Numbered from the stretch's first letter, positions 22,522 through 36,984 are shown. The stretch is 64,000 bases of DNA from Osmia lignaria lignaria (GCF_051020975.1 NW_027478167.1:7688001-7752000); one strand, 5' to 3'. Program-made: numbers and translations. Notes: generated by a model not told the origin, from the sequence alone.

Positions 22522-25500
22522 TTGCAGATTTATCTCAAGGGAAGGGGCCTAACGGACATATTTCGAGATATTTCTTCTTCTTGTTGTTCTTCTTCTGCAC
22601 AGCTAAACTGGAAGTGGCATTTCCAGCTCGCAATAGTGCAGAGTTATCTCAAAGAGAGGGGCCTCGGTGTTTCTGTATCTCTATTATGTTGGTGCGGCTT
22701 CTTAACTTTTAAATATCTTGATATATCTCGAGAACTACGCATCTGATCAAAAAATTTCATAGAACATAAAAAGTAGGAAACTCAATTCTCTACAAAAAAG
22801 GTCTCTTAACATTTTGCAATAGCTCGCTTCGTTTCTGAGATATTTGCAGATTTATCTCAAGGGAAGGGGCCTGACGGACATATTTCGAGATATTTCTTCT
22901 TCTTGTTGTTCTTCTTCTGCACAGCTAAACTGGAAGTGGCATTTCCAGCTCGCAATAGTGCAGAGTTATCTCAAAGAGAGGGGCCACGGTGTTTCTGTAT
23001 CTCTATTATGTTGGTGCGGCTTCGGAACTTTTAAATATCTTGATATATCTCGAGAACTACGCATCTGATCAAAAAATACCATAGAACATAAAAAGTAGGA
23101 AACTTAATTCTCTACACATAAGGTCTCTTAACATTTTGCCATAGCTCGCTTCGTTTCCGAGATATTTGCAGATTTATCTCAAGGGAAGGGGCCTGACGGA
23201 CATATTTCGAGATATTTCTTCTTCTTGTTGTTCTTCTTCTGCACAGCTAAGCTGGAAGTGGCATTTGCAGCTCGCAATAGTGCAGAGTTATATCAAAGAA
23301 AGGGGCCACGGTGTTTCTGTATCTCTATTATGTTGGTGCGGCTTCGGAACTTTTAAATATCTTGATATATCTCGAAAACTACGCTTCTGATCAAAAAATA
23401 TCATAGCACATAAATTGTAGGAAACATAATTCTCTACAAAAAACGTCTCTTAACATTTTGCCATAGCTCGCTTCGTTTCCGAGATATTTGCCGATTTATC
23501 TCAAGGGAAGGGGCCTGACGGACATATTTCGAGATATTTCTTCTTCTTGTTGTTCTTCTTCTGCACAGCTAAGCTGGAAGTGGCATTTGCAGCTCGCAAT
23601 TGTGCAGAGTTATCTCAAAGAGAGGGGCCACGGTGTTTCTGTATCTCTATTATGTTGGTGCGGCTTCGGAACTTTTGAATATCTTGATATATCTCGAGAA
23701 CTACGAATCTGATCAGAAAATATCATAAAAGACAAAAAGTAGGAAACTTAATTCTCTACAAAAAAGGTCTCTTAACATTTTGCCATAGCTCGCTTCGTTT
23801 CCGAGATATTTGCAGATATATCTCATGGTAAGGGGCCTGACGGACATATTTCGAGATATTTCTTCTTCTTGTTGTTCTTCTTCTGCACAGCTAAGCTGGA
23901 AGTGGCATTTGCAGCTCGCAATAGTGCATAGTTATCTGAAAGAAAGGGGCCACGGTGTTTCTGTATCTCTATTATGTTGGTGCGGCTTCGGAACTTTTAA
24001 ATATCTCGATATATCTCGAAAACTACGCTTCTGATCAAAAAATATCATAGAACATAAATTGTAGGAAACATAATTCTCTACAAAAAAGGTCTCTTAACAT
24101 TTTGCCATAGCTCGCTTCGTTTCCGAGATATTTGCAGATATATCTCAAGGGAAGGGGCCTGACGGACATATTTCGAGATGTTTCTTCTTCTTGTTGTTCT
24201 TCTTCTGCACAGCTATGCTGGAAGTGGCATTTGCAGCTCGCAATAGTGCAGAGTTATCTCAAAGAGAGGGGCCACGGTGTTTCTGTATCTCTACTATGTT
24301 GGTGCGGCTTCGGAACTTTTAAATATCTTGATATATCTCGAGAACTACGCATCTGATCAAAAAATATCATAGAACATAAATTGTAGGAAACATAATTCTC
24401 TACAAAAAAGGTCTCTTAACATTTTGCCATAGCTCGCTTCGTTTCCGAGATACTTGCCGATTTATCTCAAGGGAAGGGGCCTGACGGACATATTTCGAGA
24501 TATTTCTTCTTCTTGTTGTTCTTCTTCTGCACAGCTAAGCTGGAAGTGGCATTTGCAGCTCGCAATAGTGCAGAGTTATCTCAAAGAAAGGGGCCACGGT
24601 GGTTCTGTATCTCTATTATGTTGGTGCGGCTTCGGAACTTTTAAATATCTTGATATATCTCGAGAACTACGCATCTGATCAAAAAATATCATAGAACATA
24701 AAACGTAGGAAACTTAATTCTCTACAAAAAAGGTCTCTTAACATTTTGCCATAGCTCGCTTCGTTTCCGAGATATTTGCAGATTTATCTCAAGGGAAGGG
24801 GCATAACGGACATATTTCGAGATATTTCTTCTTCGTGTTGTTCTTCTTCTGCACAGCTAAACTGGAAGTGGCATTTCCAGGTCGCAATAGTGCAGAGTTA
24901 TCTCAAAGAAAGGAGCCACGGTGTTTCTGTATCTCTATTATGTTGGTGCGGCTTCGGAACTTTTAAATATCTTGATATATCTCGAGAACTACGCATCTGA
25001 TCAAAAAATTTCATAGAACATAAAAAGTAGGAAACTCAATTCTCTACAAAAAAGGTCTCTTAAGATTTTGCAATAGCTCGCTTCGTTTCCGAGATATTTG
25101 CAGATTTATCTCAAGGGAAGGGGCCTGACGGACATATTTCGAGATATTTCTTCTTCTTGTTGTTCTTCTTCTGCACAGCTAAACTGGAAGTGGCATTTCC
25201 AGCTCGCAATAGTGCAGAGTTATCTCAAAGAGAGGGGCCACGGTGTTTCTGTATCTCTATTATGTTGGTGCGGCTTCGGAACTTTTAAATATCTTGATAT
25301 ATCTCGAGAACTACGCATCTGATCAAAAAATACCATAGAACATAAAAAGTAGGAAACTTAATTCTCTACACATAAGGTCTCTTAACATTTTGCCATAGCT
25401 CGCTTCGTTTCCGAGATATTTGCAGATTTATCTCAAGGGAAGGGGCCTGACGGACATATTTCGAGATATTTCTTCTTCTTGTTGTTCTTCTTCTGCACAG

Positions 25501-26706
25501 CTAAGCTGGAAGTGGCATTTGCAGCTCGCAATAGTGCAGAGTTATCTCAAAGAAAGGGGCCACGGTGTTTCTGTATCTCTATTATGTTGGTGCGGCTTCG
25601 GAACTTTTAAATATCTTGATATATCTCGAAAACTACGCTTCTGATCAAAAAATATCATAGCACATAAATTGTAGGAAACTTAATTCTCTACAAAAAAGGT
25701 CTCTTAACGTTTTGCAATAGCTCGCTTCGTTTCCGAGATATTTGCAGATTTATCTCAAGGGAAGGGTCCTGACGGACATATTTCGAGATATTTCTTCTTC
25801 TTGTTGTTCTTCTTCTGCACAGCTAAACTGGAAGTGGCATTTCCAGCTCGCAATAGTGCAGAGTTATCCCAAAGAATGGGGCCACGGTGTTTCTGTATCT
25901 CTATTATGTTGGTGCGGCTTCGGAACTTTTAAATATCTCGATATATCTCGAAAACTACGCTTCTGATCAAAAAATATCATAGAACATAAATTGTAGGAAA
26001 CATAATTCTCTACAAAAAAGGTCTCTTAACATTTTGCCATAGCTCGCTTCGTTTCCGAGATATTTGCAGATTTATCTCAAGGGAAGGGTCCTGATGGACA
26101 TATTTCGAGATACTTCTTCTTCTTGTTGTTCTTCTTCTGCACAGCTAAACTGGAAGTGGCATTTGCAGCTCGCAATAGTGCAGAGTTATCGCAAAGAAAG
26201 GGGCCACGGTGTTTCTGTATCTCTATTATGTTGGTGCGGCTTCGGAACTTTTAAATATCTTGATATATCTCGAGAACTACGCCTCTGATCGAAAAATATC
26301 ATAGAACATAAAAAGTAGGAAACTTAATTCTCTACAAAAAAGGTCTCTTAACATTTTGCCGTAGCTCGCTTCGTTTCCGAGATATTTGCAGATTTATCTC
26401 AAGGAAAGGGGCCGACGGACATATTTCGAGATATTTCTTCTTCTTGTTGTTCTTCTTCTGCACAGCTAAGCTGGAAGTGGCATTTGCAGCTCGCAATAGT
26501 GCAGAGTTATCTCAAAGAAAGGGGCCACGGTGTTTCTGTACCTCTATTATGTTGGTGCAGCTTCGGAGCTTTTAAATATCTTGATATATCTCGAGAACTA
26601 CGCATCTGATCAAAAAATATCATACAACATAAAAAGTAGGAAACTTAATTCTCTACAAAAAAGGTCTCTTAACGTTTTGCAATAGCTCGCTTCGTTTCCG
26701 AGATAT
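22522..26706 (+). repeat. Phase block F: satellite units 71-83
   Basis: Unit starts are 22522 + 322k to 26386. Units 71-73 complete the second copy of the 1,609-base pentamer. Units 79-80 (25098 and 25420) form a further partial copy, recognised by AAATTTCATAG, ACCATAGAAC and CTACACATAAGG. Unit 83 has lost one base (GGGGCCGACGG instead of GGGGCCTGACGG near 26413). It also carries GTGCAGCTTCGGAGC, a combination otherwise seen in the units at 420, 2996, 37333 and 38943. Confidence 0.94.
26386..26706 (+). repeat. 321-base satellite unit 83, head deletion
   Basis: One T is missing in GGGGCCGACGG, near 26413, just after internal repeat copy 1. This breaks the usual open frame near its start. The second half has GTACCTCTATT and GTGCAGCTTCGGAGC, the same linked changes as the units at 420, 2996, 37333 and 38943. 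Its head lacks the TTCTTATTC change of those units, so it looks like a recombinant between subtypes. Confidence 0.88.
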
Positions 26707-29299
26707 TTGCAGATTTATCTCAAGGGAAGGGTCCTGACGGACATATTTCGAGATATTTCTTCTTCTTGTTGTTCTTCTTCTGCACAGCTAAACTGGAAGT
26801 GGCATTTCCAGCTCGCAATAGTGCAGAGTTATCCCAAAGAAAGGGGCCACGGTGTTTCTGTATCTCTATTATGTTGGTGCGGCTTCGGAACTTTTAAATA
26901 TCTCGATATATCTCGAAAACTACGCTTCTGATCAAAAAATATCATAGAGCATAAATTATAGGAAACATAATTCTCTACAAAAAAGGTCTCTTAACATTTT
27001 GCCATAGCTCGCTTCGTTTCCGAGATATTTGCAGATTTATCTCAAGGGAAGGGTCCTGATGGACATATTTCGAGATATTTCTTCTTCTTGTTGTTCTTCT
27101 TCTGCACAGCTAAACTGGAAGTGGCATTTCCAGCTCGCAATAGTGCAGAGTTATCTCAAAGAGAGGGGCCACGGTGTTTCTGTATCTCTATTATGTTGGT
27201 GCGGCTTCGGAACTTTTAAATATCTTGATATATCTCGAGAACTACGCATCTGATCAAAAAATATCATAGAACATAAATTGTAAGAAACATAATTCTCTAC
27301 AAAAAAGGTCTGTTAACATTTTGCCATAGCTCGCTTCGTTTCCGAGATACTTGCCGATTTATCTCAAGGGAAGGGGCCTGACGGACATATTTCGAGATAT
27401 TTCTTCTTCTTGTTGTTCTTCTTCTGCACAGCTAAGCTGGAAGTGGCATTTGCAGCTCGCAATTGTGCAGAGTTATCTCAAAGAGAGGGGCCACGGTGTT
27501 TCTGTATCTCTATTATGTTGGTGCGGCTTCGGAACTTTTAAATATCTTGATATATCTCGAGAACTACGAATCTGGTCAGAAAATATCATACAAGATAAAA
27601 AGTAGGAAACTTAATTCTCTACAAAAAAGGTCTCTTAACATTTTGCCATAGCTCGCTTCGTTTCCGAGATATTTGCAGATTTATCTCAAGGTAAGGGGCC
27701 TGACGGACATATTTCGAGATATTTCTTCTTCTTGTTGTTCTTCTTCTGCACAGCTAAGCTGGAAGTGGCATTTGCAGCTCGCAATAGTGTATAGTTATCT
27801 GAAAGAAAGGGGCCACGGTGGTTCTGTATCTCTATTATGTTGGTGCGGCTTCGGAACTTTTAAATATCTCGATATATCTCGAAAACTACGCTTCTGATCA
27901 AAAAATATCAGAGAACGTAAATTGTAGGGAACATAATTCTCTACAAAAAAGGTCTCTCAAGATTTTGCCATAGCTCGCTTCGTTTCCGAGATATTTGCAG
28001 ATTTATCTCAAGGGAAGGGGCCTGACGGACATATTTCGAGATATTTCTTCTTCTTGTTGTTCTTCTTCTGCACAGCTAAGCTGGAAGTGGCATTTCCAGC
28101 TCGCGATAGTGCAGAGTTATCTCAAAGAAAGGGGCCACGGTGTTTCTGTATCTCTATTATGTTGGTGCGGCTTCGGAACTTTTAAATATCTTGATATATC
28201 TCGAGAACTACGCGTCTGATCAAAAAATATCGTAGAACATAAAAAGTAGGAAACTTAATTCTCTACAAATAAGGTCTCTTAACATTTTGCCATAGCTCGC
28301 TTGGTTTCCGAGATATTTGCAGATTTATCTCAAGGGAAGGGGCCTGAGGGACATATTTCGAGATATTTCTTCTTCTTGTTGTTCTTCTTCTGCACAGCTA
28401 AGCTGGAAGTGCCATTTGCAGCGCGCAATAGTGCAGAGTTATCTCAAAGAAAGGGGCCACGGTGTTTCTGTATCTCTATTATGTTGGTGCGGCTTCGGAA
28501 CTTTTAAATATCTCGATATATCTCGAAAACTACGCTTCTGATCAAAAAATATCAGAGAACGTAAATTGTAGGAAACATAATTCTCTACAAAAAAGGTCTC
28601 TTAAGATTTTGCCATAGCTCGCTTCGTTTCCGAGATATTTGCAGATTTATCTCAAGGGAAGGGGCCTGACGGACATATTTCGAGATATTTCTTCTTCTTG
28701 TTGTTCTTCTTCTGCACAGCTAAGCTGGAAGTGGCATTTCCAGCTCGCAATAGTGCAGAGTTACCTCAAAGAAAGGGGCCACGGTGTTTCTGTATCTCTA
28801 TTATGTTGGTGCCGCTTCGGAACTTTTAAATATCTGGATATATCTCGAGAACTACGCATCTGATCAAAAAATATCATAGAACATAAAAAGTAGGAAACTC
28901 AATTCTCTACAAAAAAGGTCTCTTAACATTTTGCCATAGCTCGCTTCGTTTCCGAGATATTTGCAGATTTATCCCAAGGGAAGGGGCCTGACGGACATAT
29001 TTCGAGATATTTCTTCTTCTTGTTGTTCTTCTTCTGCACAGCTAAGCTGGAAGTGGCATTTGCAGGTCGCAATAGTGCAGAGTTACCTCAAAGAAAGGTG
29101 CCACGGTGTTTCTGTATCTCTATTATGTTGGTGCGGCTTCGGAACTTTTAAATATCTTGATATATCTCGAGAACTACGCATCTGATCAAAAAATATCATA
29201 GAACATAAAAAGTAGGAAACTTAATTCTCTACAAAAAAGGTCTCTTAACATTTTGCTATAGCTCGCTTCGTTTCCGAGATATTTGCAGATTTATCTCAA

Positions 29300-32200
29300 G
29301 AGAAGGGGCCTGACGGACATATTTCGAGATATTTCTTCTTCTTGTTGTTCTTCTTCTGCACAGCTAAGCTGGAAGTGCCATTTGCAGCGCGCAATAGTGC
29401 AGAGTTATCTCAAAGAAAGGGGCCACGGTGTTTCTGTATCTCTATTATGCTGGTGCGGCTTCGGAACTTTTAAATATCTTGATATATCTCGAGAACTACG
29501 CATCTGTTCAAAAAATATCGTAGAACATAAAAAGTAGGAAACTTAATTCTCTACAAATAAGGTCTCTTAACATTTTGCCATAGCTCGCTTGGTTTCCGAG
29601 ATATTTGCAGATTTATCTCAAGGGAAGGGGCCTGAGGGACATATTTCGAGATGTTTCTTCTTCCTGTTGTTCTTCTTCTGCACAGCTAAGCTGGAAGTGG
29701 CATTTGCAGCTCGCAATAGTGCAGAGTTACCTCAAAGAAAGGGGCCACGGTGTTTCTGTATCTCTAATATGTTGGTGCCGCTTCGGAACTTTTAAATATC
29801 TGGATATATCTCGAGAACTACGCATCTGATCAAAAAATATCATAGAACATAAAAAGTAGGAAACTTAATTCTCTACAAAAAAGGTCTCTTAACATTTTGC
29901 CATAGCTCGCTTGGTTTCCGAGATATTTGCAGATTTATATCAAGGGAAGGGGCCTGACGGACATATTTCCAGATATTTCTTCTTCTTGTTGTTCTTCTTC
30001 TGCACAGCTAAGCTGGAAGTGGCATTTGCCGCTCGCAATAGTGCAGAGTTATCTCAAAGAAAGGGGCCACGGTGTCTCTGTATCTCTATTATGTTGGTGC
30101 GGCTTCGGAACTTTTAAATATCTTGATATATCTCGAGAACTACGCATCTGATCAAAAAATATCATAGAACATGAAAAGTAGGAAACTTAATTCTCTACAA
30201 AAAAGGTCTCTTAACATTTTGCCATAGCTCTCTTCGCTTCCGAGATATTTGCAGATTTATCTCAAGGGAAGGGGCCTGACGGACATATTTCGAGATATTT
30301 CTTCTTCTTGTTGTTCTTCTTCTGCACAGCTAAGCTGGAAGTGGCATTTGCAGCTCGCAATAGTGCAGAGTTATCTCAAAGAAAGGGGCCACGGTGTTTC
30401 TGTATCTCTATTATGTTGGTGCGGCTTCGGAACTTTTAAATATCTTGATATATCTCGAGAACTACGCATCTGATCAAAAAATATCATAGAACATGAAAAG
30501 TAGGAAACTTAATTCTCTACAAAAAAGGTCTCTTAACATTTTGCCATAGCTCTCTTCGTTTCCGAGATATTTGCAGATTTATCTCAAGGGAAGGGGCCTG
30601 ACGGACATATTTCGAGATATTTCTTCTTCTTGTTGTTCTTCTTCTGCACAGCTAAGCTGGAAGTGGCATTTGCAGCTCGCAATAGTGCAGAGTTATCTCA
30701 AAGAAAGGGGCCACGGTGTTTCTGTATCTCTCTTATGTTGGTGCGGCTTCGGAACTTTTAAATATCTTGATATATCTCGAGAACTACGCATCTGATCAAA
30801 AAATATCATAGAACATAAAAAGTAGGAAACTTAATTCTCTACAAAAAAGGTCTCTTAACATTTTGCCATAGCTCGCTTCGTTTCCGAGATATTTGCAGAT
30901 TTATCTCAAGGGAAGGGGCCTAACGGACATATTTCGAGATATTTCTTCTTCTTGTTGTTCTTCTTCTGCACAGCTAAACTGGAAGCGGCATTTCCAGCTC
31001 GCAATAGTGCAGAGTCATCTCAAAGAAAGGGGCCACGGTGTTTCTGTATCTCTATTATGTTGGTGCGGCTTCGGAACTTTTAAATATCTCGATATATCTC
31101 GAAAACTACGCTTCTGATCAAAAAATATCATAGAACATAAATTGTAGGAAACATAATTCTCGACAAAAAAGGTCTCTTAACATTTTGCCATAGCTCGCTT
31201 CGTTTCCGAGATATTTGCAGATATATCTCAAGGGAAGGGGCCTGACGGACATATTTCGAGATATTTCTTCTTCTTGTTGTTCTTCTTCTGCACAGCTAAG
31301 CTGGAAGTGGCATTTACAGCTCGCAATAGTGCAGAGTTATCTCAACGAAAGGGACCACGGTGTTTCTGTATCTCTATTATGTTGGTGCGGCTTCGGAACT
31401 TTTAAATATCTTGATATATCTCGAGAACTACGCATCTGATCAAAAAATGTCATAGAACGTAAAAAGTAGGAAACTTAATTCTCTACAAAAAAGGTCTCTT
31501 AACATTTTGCCATAGCTCGCTTCGTTTCCGAGATATTTCCAGATTTATCTCAAGGGAAGGGGCCTGACGGACATATTTCGAGATATTTCTTCTTCTTGTT
31601 GTTCTTCTTCTGCACAGCTAAGCTGGAAGTGGCATTTGCGGCTCGCACTAGTGCAGAGTTAGCTCAAAGAAAGGGGCCACGGTGTTTCTGTATCTCTATT
31701 ATGTTGGTGCGGCTTCGGAACTTTTAAATATCTTGATATATCTCGGGAACTACGCATCTGATCAAAAAATATCATAGAACATAAAAAGTAGGAAACCTAA
31801 TTCTCTACAAAAAAGGTCTCTTAACATTTTGCCATAGCTCGCTTCGTTTCCGAGATATTTGCAGATCTATCTCAAGGGAAGGGGCCTGACGGACATATTT
31901 CGAGATATTTCTTCTTCTTGTTGTTCTTCTTCTGCACAGCTAAGCTGGAAGTGGCATTTGCGGCTCGCACTAGTGCAGAGTTAGCTCAAAGAAAGGGGCC
32001 ACGGTGTTTCTGTATCTCTATTATGTTGGTGCGGCTTCGGAACTTTTAAATATCTTGATATATCTCGGGAACTACGCATCTGATCAAAAAATATCATAGA
32101 ACGTAAAAAGTAGGAAACCTAATTCTCTACAAAAAAGGTCTCTTAACATTTTGCCATAGCTCGCTTCGTTTCCGAGATATTTGCAGATCTATCTCAAGGG

Positions 32201-33470
32201 AAGGGGCCTGACGGACATATTTCGAGATATTTCTTCTTCTTGTTGTTCTTCTTCTGCACAGCTAAGCTGGAAGTGGCATTTGCGGCTCGCACTAGTGCAG
32301 AGTTATCTCAAAGAAAGGGGCCACGGTGTTTCTGTATCTCTATTATGTTGGTGCGGCTTCGGAACCTTTAAATATCTCGATATATCTCGAAAACTACGCT
32401 TCTGATAAAAAAATATCATAGAACATAAATTGTAGGAAACATAATTCTCTACAAAAAAGGTCTCTCAACATTTTGCCATAGCTCGCTTCGTTTCCGAGAT
32501 ATTTGCAGATATATCTCAAGGGCAGGGGCCTGACGGACATATTTCGAGATATTTCTTCTTCTTGTTGTTCTTCTTCTGCACAGCTAAGCTGGAAGTGGCA
32601 TTTACAGCTCGCAATAGTGCAGACTTATCTCAAAGAAAGGGGCCACGGTGTTTCTGTATCTCTATTATGTTGGTGCGGCTTCGGAACATTTAAATATCTT
32701 GATATATCTCGAGAACTACGCATCTGATCAAAAAATGTCATAGAACATGAAAAGTAGGAAACTTAATTCTCTACAAAAAAGGTCTCTCAACATTTTGCCA
32801 TAGCTCTCTTCGTTTCCGAGATATTTGCAGATTTATCTCGAGGGAAGGGGTCTGACGGACATATTTCGAGATATTTCTTCTTTTTGTTGTTCTTCTTCTG
32901 CACAGCTAAGCTGGAAGTGGCATTTGCAGCTCGCAATAGTGCAGAGTTATCTCAAAGAAAGGGGCCACGGTGTTTCTGTATCTCTATTATGTTGGTGCGG
33001 CTTCGGAACTTTTAAATATCTTGATATATCTCGAGAACTGCGCATCTGATCAAAAAATATCATAGAACATAAAAAGTAGGAAACTTAATTCTCTACAAAA
33101 AAGGTCTCTTAACATTTTGCCATAGCTCGCTTCGTTTCGGAGATATTTGCAGATTTATCTCAAGGGAAGGGGCCTGACGGACATATTTCGAGATATTTCT
33201 TCTTCTTGTTGTTCTTCTTCTGCACAGCTAAACTGGAAGCGGCATTTCCAGCTCGCAATAGTGCAGAGTCATCTCAAAGAAAGGGGCCACGGTGTTTCTG
33301 TATCTCTATTATGTTGGTGCGGCTTCGGAACTTTTAAATATCTCGATATATCTCGAAAACTACGCTTCTGATCAAAAAATATCATAGAACATAAATTGTA
33401 GGAAACATAATTCTCGACAAAAAAGGTCTCTTAACATTTTGCCATAGCTCGCTTCGTTTCCGAGATATTT
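29300..33470 (+). repeat. Copy 1 of a ~4.2-kb segment (13 units) repeated 11,592 bases away
   Basis: Units 92-104 correspond one to one with units 128-140; the offset of 11,592 is exactly 36 x 322. Rare markers shared in order include ATGCTGG, ATCTGTTCAAAA, AATATCGTAG, CTACAAATAAGG, TTCTTCCTGTTG, TTTATATCAAGGG, GTGTCTCTG, CTTCGCTTCCG, TCTCTCTTATG, GGAAGCGGC, AACGAAAGGGACC, GATATTTCCAG, GTTAGCTC (twice), TCTGATAAAAAAA, GGAACATTTAAA, TTTTTGTTG, GAACTGCGC and GTTTCGGAG. Differences seen are 30332 A against 41924 G and 30627 T against 42219 G. The left end lies inside unit 92, whose head differs from that of unit 128. Confidence 0.9.
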
Positions 33471-34689
33471 GCAGATATATCTCAAGGGAAGGGGCCTGAC
33501 GGACATATTTCGAGATATTTCTTCTTCTTGTTGTTCTTCTTCTGCACAGCTAAGCTGGAAGTGGCATTTGCAGCTCGCAATAGTGCAGAGTTATCTCAAA
33601 GAAAGGGGCCACGGTGTTTCTGTATCTCTATTATGTTGGTGCGGCTTCGGAACTTTTAAATATCTTGATATATCTCGGGAACTACGCATCTGATCAAAAA
33701 ATATCATAGAACATAAAAAGTAGGAAACCTAATTCTCTACAAAAAAGGTCTCTTAACATTTTGCCATAGCTCGCTTCGTTTCCGAGATATTTGCAGATTT
33801 ATCTCAAGGGAAGGGGCCTGACGGACATATTTCGAGATATTTCTTCTTCTTGTTGTTCTTCTTCTGCACAGCTAAGCTGGAAGTGGCATTTGCGGCTCGC
33901 ACTAGTGCAGAGTTATCTCAAAGAAAGGGGCCACGGTGTTTCTGAATCTCTATTATGTTGGTGCGGCTTCGGAACCTTTAAATATCTCGATATATCTCGA
34001 AAACTACGCTTCTGATCAAAAAATATCATAGAACATAAATTGTAGGAAACATAATTCTCTACAAAAAAGGTCTCTTAACATTTTGCCATAGCTCGCTTCG
34101 TTTCCGAGATATTTGCAGATAAATCTCAAGGGCAGGGGCCTGACGGACATATTTCGAGATATTTCTTCTTCTTGTTGTTCTTCTTCTGCACAGCTAAGCT
34201 GGAAGTGGCATTTACAGCTCGCAATAGTGCAGACTTATCTCAAAGAAAGGGGCCACGGTGTTTCTGTATCTCTATTATGTTGGTGCGGCTTCGGAACTTT
34301 TAAATATCTTGATATATCTCGAGAACTACGCATCTGATCAAAAAATATCATAGAACATAAAAAGTAGGAAACTTAATTCTCTACAAAAAAGGTCTCTTAA
34401 CATTTTGCCATAGCTCTCTTAGTTTCCGAGATATTTGCAGATTTATCTCAAGGGAAGGGGCCTGACGGACATATTTCGAGATACTTCTTCTTCTTGTTGT
34501 TCTTCTTCTGCACAGCTAAGCTGGAAGTGGCATTTGCAGCTCGCAATAGTGCAGAGTTATCTCAAAGAAAGGGGCCACGGTGTTTCTGTATCTCTATTAT
34601 GTTGGTGCGGCTTCGGAACTTTTAAATATCTTGATATATCTCGAGAACTACGCATCTGATCAAAAAATATCATAGAACATAAAAAGTAG

Positions 34690-36947
34690 GAAACTTAATT
34701 CTCTACAAAAAAGGTCTCTTAACGTTTTGCAATAGCTCGCTTCGTTTCCGAGATATTTGCAGATTTATCTCAAGGGAAGGGTCCTGACGGACATATTTCG
34801 GGATATTTCTTCTTCTTGTTGTTCTTCTTCTGCACAGCTAAACTGGAAGTGGCATTTCCAGCTCGCAATGGTGCAGAGTTATCCCAAAGAAAGGGGCCAC
34901 GATGTTTCTGTATCTCTATTATGTTGGTGCGGCTTCGGAACTTTTAAATATCTCGATATATCTCGAAAACTACGCTTCTGATCAAAAAATATCATAGAAC
35001 ATAAATTGTAGGAAACATAATTCTCTACAAAAAAGGTCTCTTAACATTTTGCAATAGCTCGCTTCGTTTCCGAGATATTTGCAGATTTATCTCAAGGGAA
35101 GGGGCCTGACGGACATATTTCGAGATATTTCTTCTTCTTGTTGTTCTTCTTCTGCACAGCTAAGCTGGAAGTGGCATTTGCAGGTCGCAATAGTGCAGAG
35201 TTACCTCAAAGAAAGGGGCCACGGTGTTTCTGTATCTCTATTATGTTGGTGCCGCTTCGGAACTTTTAAATATCTGGATATATCTCGAGAACTACGCATC
35301 TGATCAAAAAATATCATAGAACATAAAAAGTAGGAAACTTAATTCTCTACAAAAACGGTCTCTTAACATTTTGCCGTAGCTCGCTTCGTTTCCGAGATAT
35401 TTGCAGATTTATCTCAAGGGAAGGGGCCTGACGGACATATTTCCAGATATTTCTTCTTCTTGTTGTTCTTCTTCTGCACAGCTAAGCTGGAAGTGGCATT
35501 TGCAGCTCGCAATAGTGCAGAGTTATCTCAAAGAAAGGGGCCACGGTGTTTCTGTATCTCTATTATGTTGGTGCGGCTTCGGAACTTTTAAATATCTTGA
35601 TATATCTCGAGAACTACGCATCTGTTCAAAAAATATCATAGAACATAAAAAGTAGGAATCCTAATTTTCTACAAAAAAGGTCTCTTAACATTTTGCCGTA
35701 GCTCGCTTCGTTTCCGAGATATTTGCAGATTTATCTCAAGGGAAGGGGCCTGACGGACATATTTCCAGATATTTCTTCTTCTTGTTGTTCTTCTTCTGCA
35801 CAGCTAAGCTGGAAGTGGCATTTGCAGCTCGCAATAGTGCAGAGTTATCTCAAAGAAAGGGGCCACGGTGTTTCTGTATCTCTATTATGTTGGTGCGGCT
35901 TCGGAACTTTTAAATATCTTGATATATCTCGAGAACTACGCATCTGATCAAAAAATATCATAGAACATAAAAAGTAGGAAACTTAATTCTCTACAAAAAA
36001 GGTCTCTTAACATTTTGCCATAGCTCGCTTCGTTTCCGAGATATTTGCAGATTTATCCCAAGGGAAGGGGCCTGACGGACATATTTCGAGATATTTCTTC
36101 TTCTTGTTGTTCTTCTTCTGCACAGCTAAGCTGGAAGTGGCATTTGCAGCTCGCAATAGTGCAGAGTTATCTCAAAGAAAGGGGCCACGGTGTTTCTGTA
36201 TCTCTATTATGTTGGTGCGGCTTCGGAACTTTTAAATATCTTGATATATCTCGAGAACTACGCATCTGATCAAAAAATATCATAGAACATAAACAGTAGG
36301 AAACTTAATTCTCTACAAAAAAGGTCTCTTAACGTTTTGCAATAGCTCGCTTCGTTTCCGAGATATTTGCAGATTTATCTCAAGGGAAGGGTCCTGACGG
36401 ACATATTTCGGGATATTTCTTCTTCTTGTTGTTCTTCTTCTGCACAGCTAAACTGGAAGTGGCATTTCCAGCTCGCAATGGTGCAGAGTTATCCCAAAGA
36501 AAGGGGCCACGATGTTTCTGTATCTCTATTATGTTGGTGCGGCTTCGGAACTTTTAAATATCTCGATATATCTCGAAAACTACGCTTCTGATCAAAAAAT
36601 ATCATAGAACATAAATTGTAGGAAACATAATTCTCTACAAAAAAGGTCTCTTAACATTTTGCAATAGCTCGCTTCGTTTCCGAGATATTTGCAGATTTAT
36701 CTCAAGGGAAGGGGCCTGACGGACATATTTCGAGATATTTCTTCTTCTTGTTGTTCTTCTTCTGCACAGCTAAGCTGGAAGTGGCATTTGCAGGTCGCAA
36801 TAGTGCAGAGTTACCTCAAAGAAAGGGGCCACGGTGTTTCTGTATCTCTATTATGTTGGTGCCGCTTCGGAACTTTTAAATATCTGGATATATCTCGAGA
36901 ACTACGCATCTGATCAAAAAATATCATAGAACATAAAAAGTAGGAAA
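34690..36947 (+). repeat. Two copies of a ~650-base segment, 5 units apart (34690-35337 and 36300-36947)
   Basis: Units 109-110 and 114-115 agree in AACGTTTTGCAATAG, GGGTCCTGACGG, TTTCGGGATATTT, CTCGCAATGGTGC, CCACGATG, GCAGGTCGC and GTGCCGCTTCGG. The tails then differ (AACTTAATT with AAACGG against AACTCAATT with AAAAGG). The offset is 1,610, the same five-unit period as the tandem pentamer immediately to the right, which suggests an eroded or recombined earlier copy of it. Confidence 0.85.
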
Positions 36948-36984
36948 CTCAATTCTCTACAAAAAAGGTCTCTTAACATTTTGC

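Larger units (their letters stand above)
20365..23583 (+). repeat. Tandem five-unit (1,609-base) higher-order repeat, two copies
   Basis: Copy 1 spans about 20365-21973 and copy 2 about 21974-23582. Shared markers in order are TTATGATGG, GGCAACTTAATT, CTTATCATTTTG, GCGTCTGATC, GAAGCTTAATT, AAAAAAGTCTGGTAAC, GGCTTCTTAAC, AATTTCATAG, ACTCAATTC, ATACCATAG, CTACACATAAGG and ATAGCACATAAATTG. Private changes in copy 2 include GGCCTCGG for GGCCACGG, GTTTCTGAG for GTTTCCGAG and TATATCAAAG for TATCTCAAAG. A further partial copy of the last two units lies at about 24995-25670. Confidence 0.88.
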
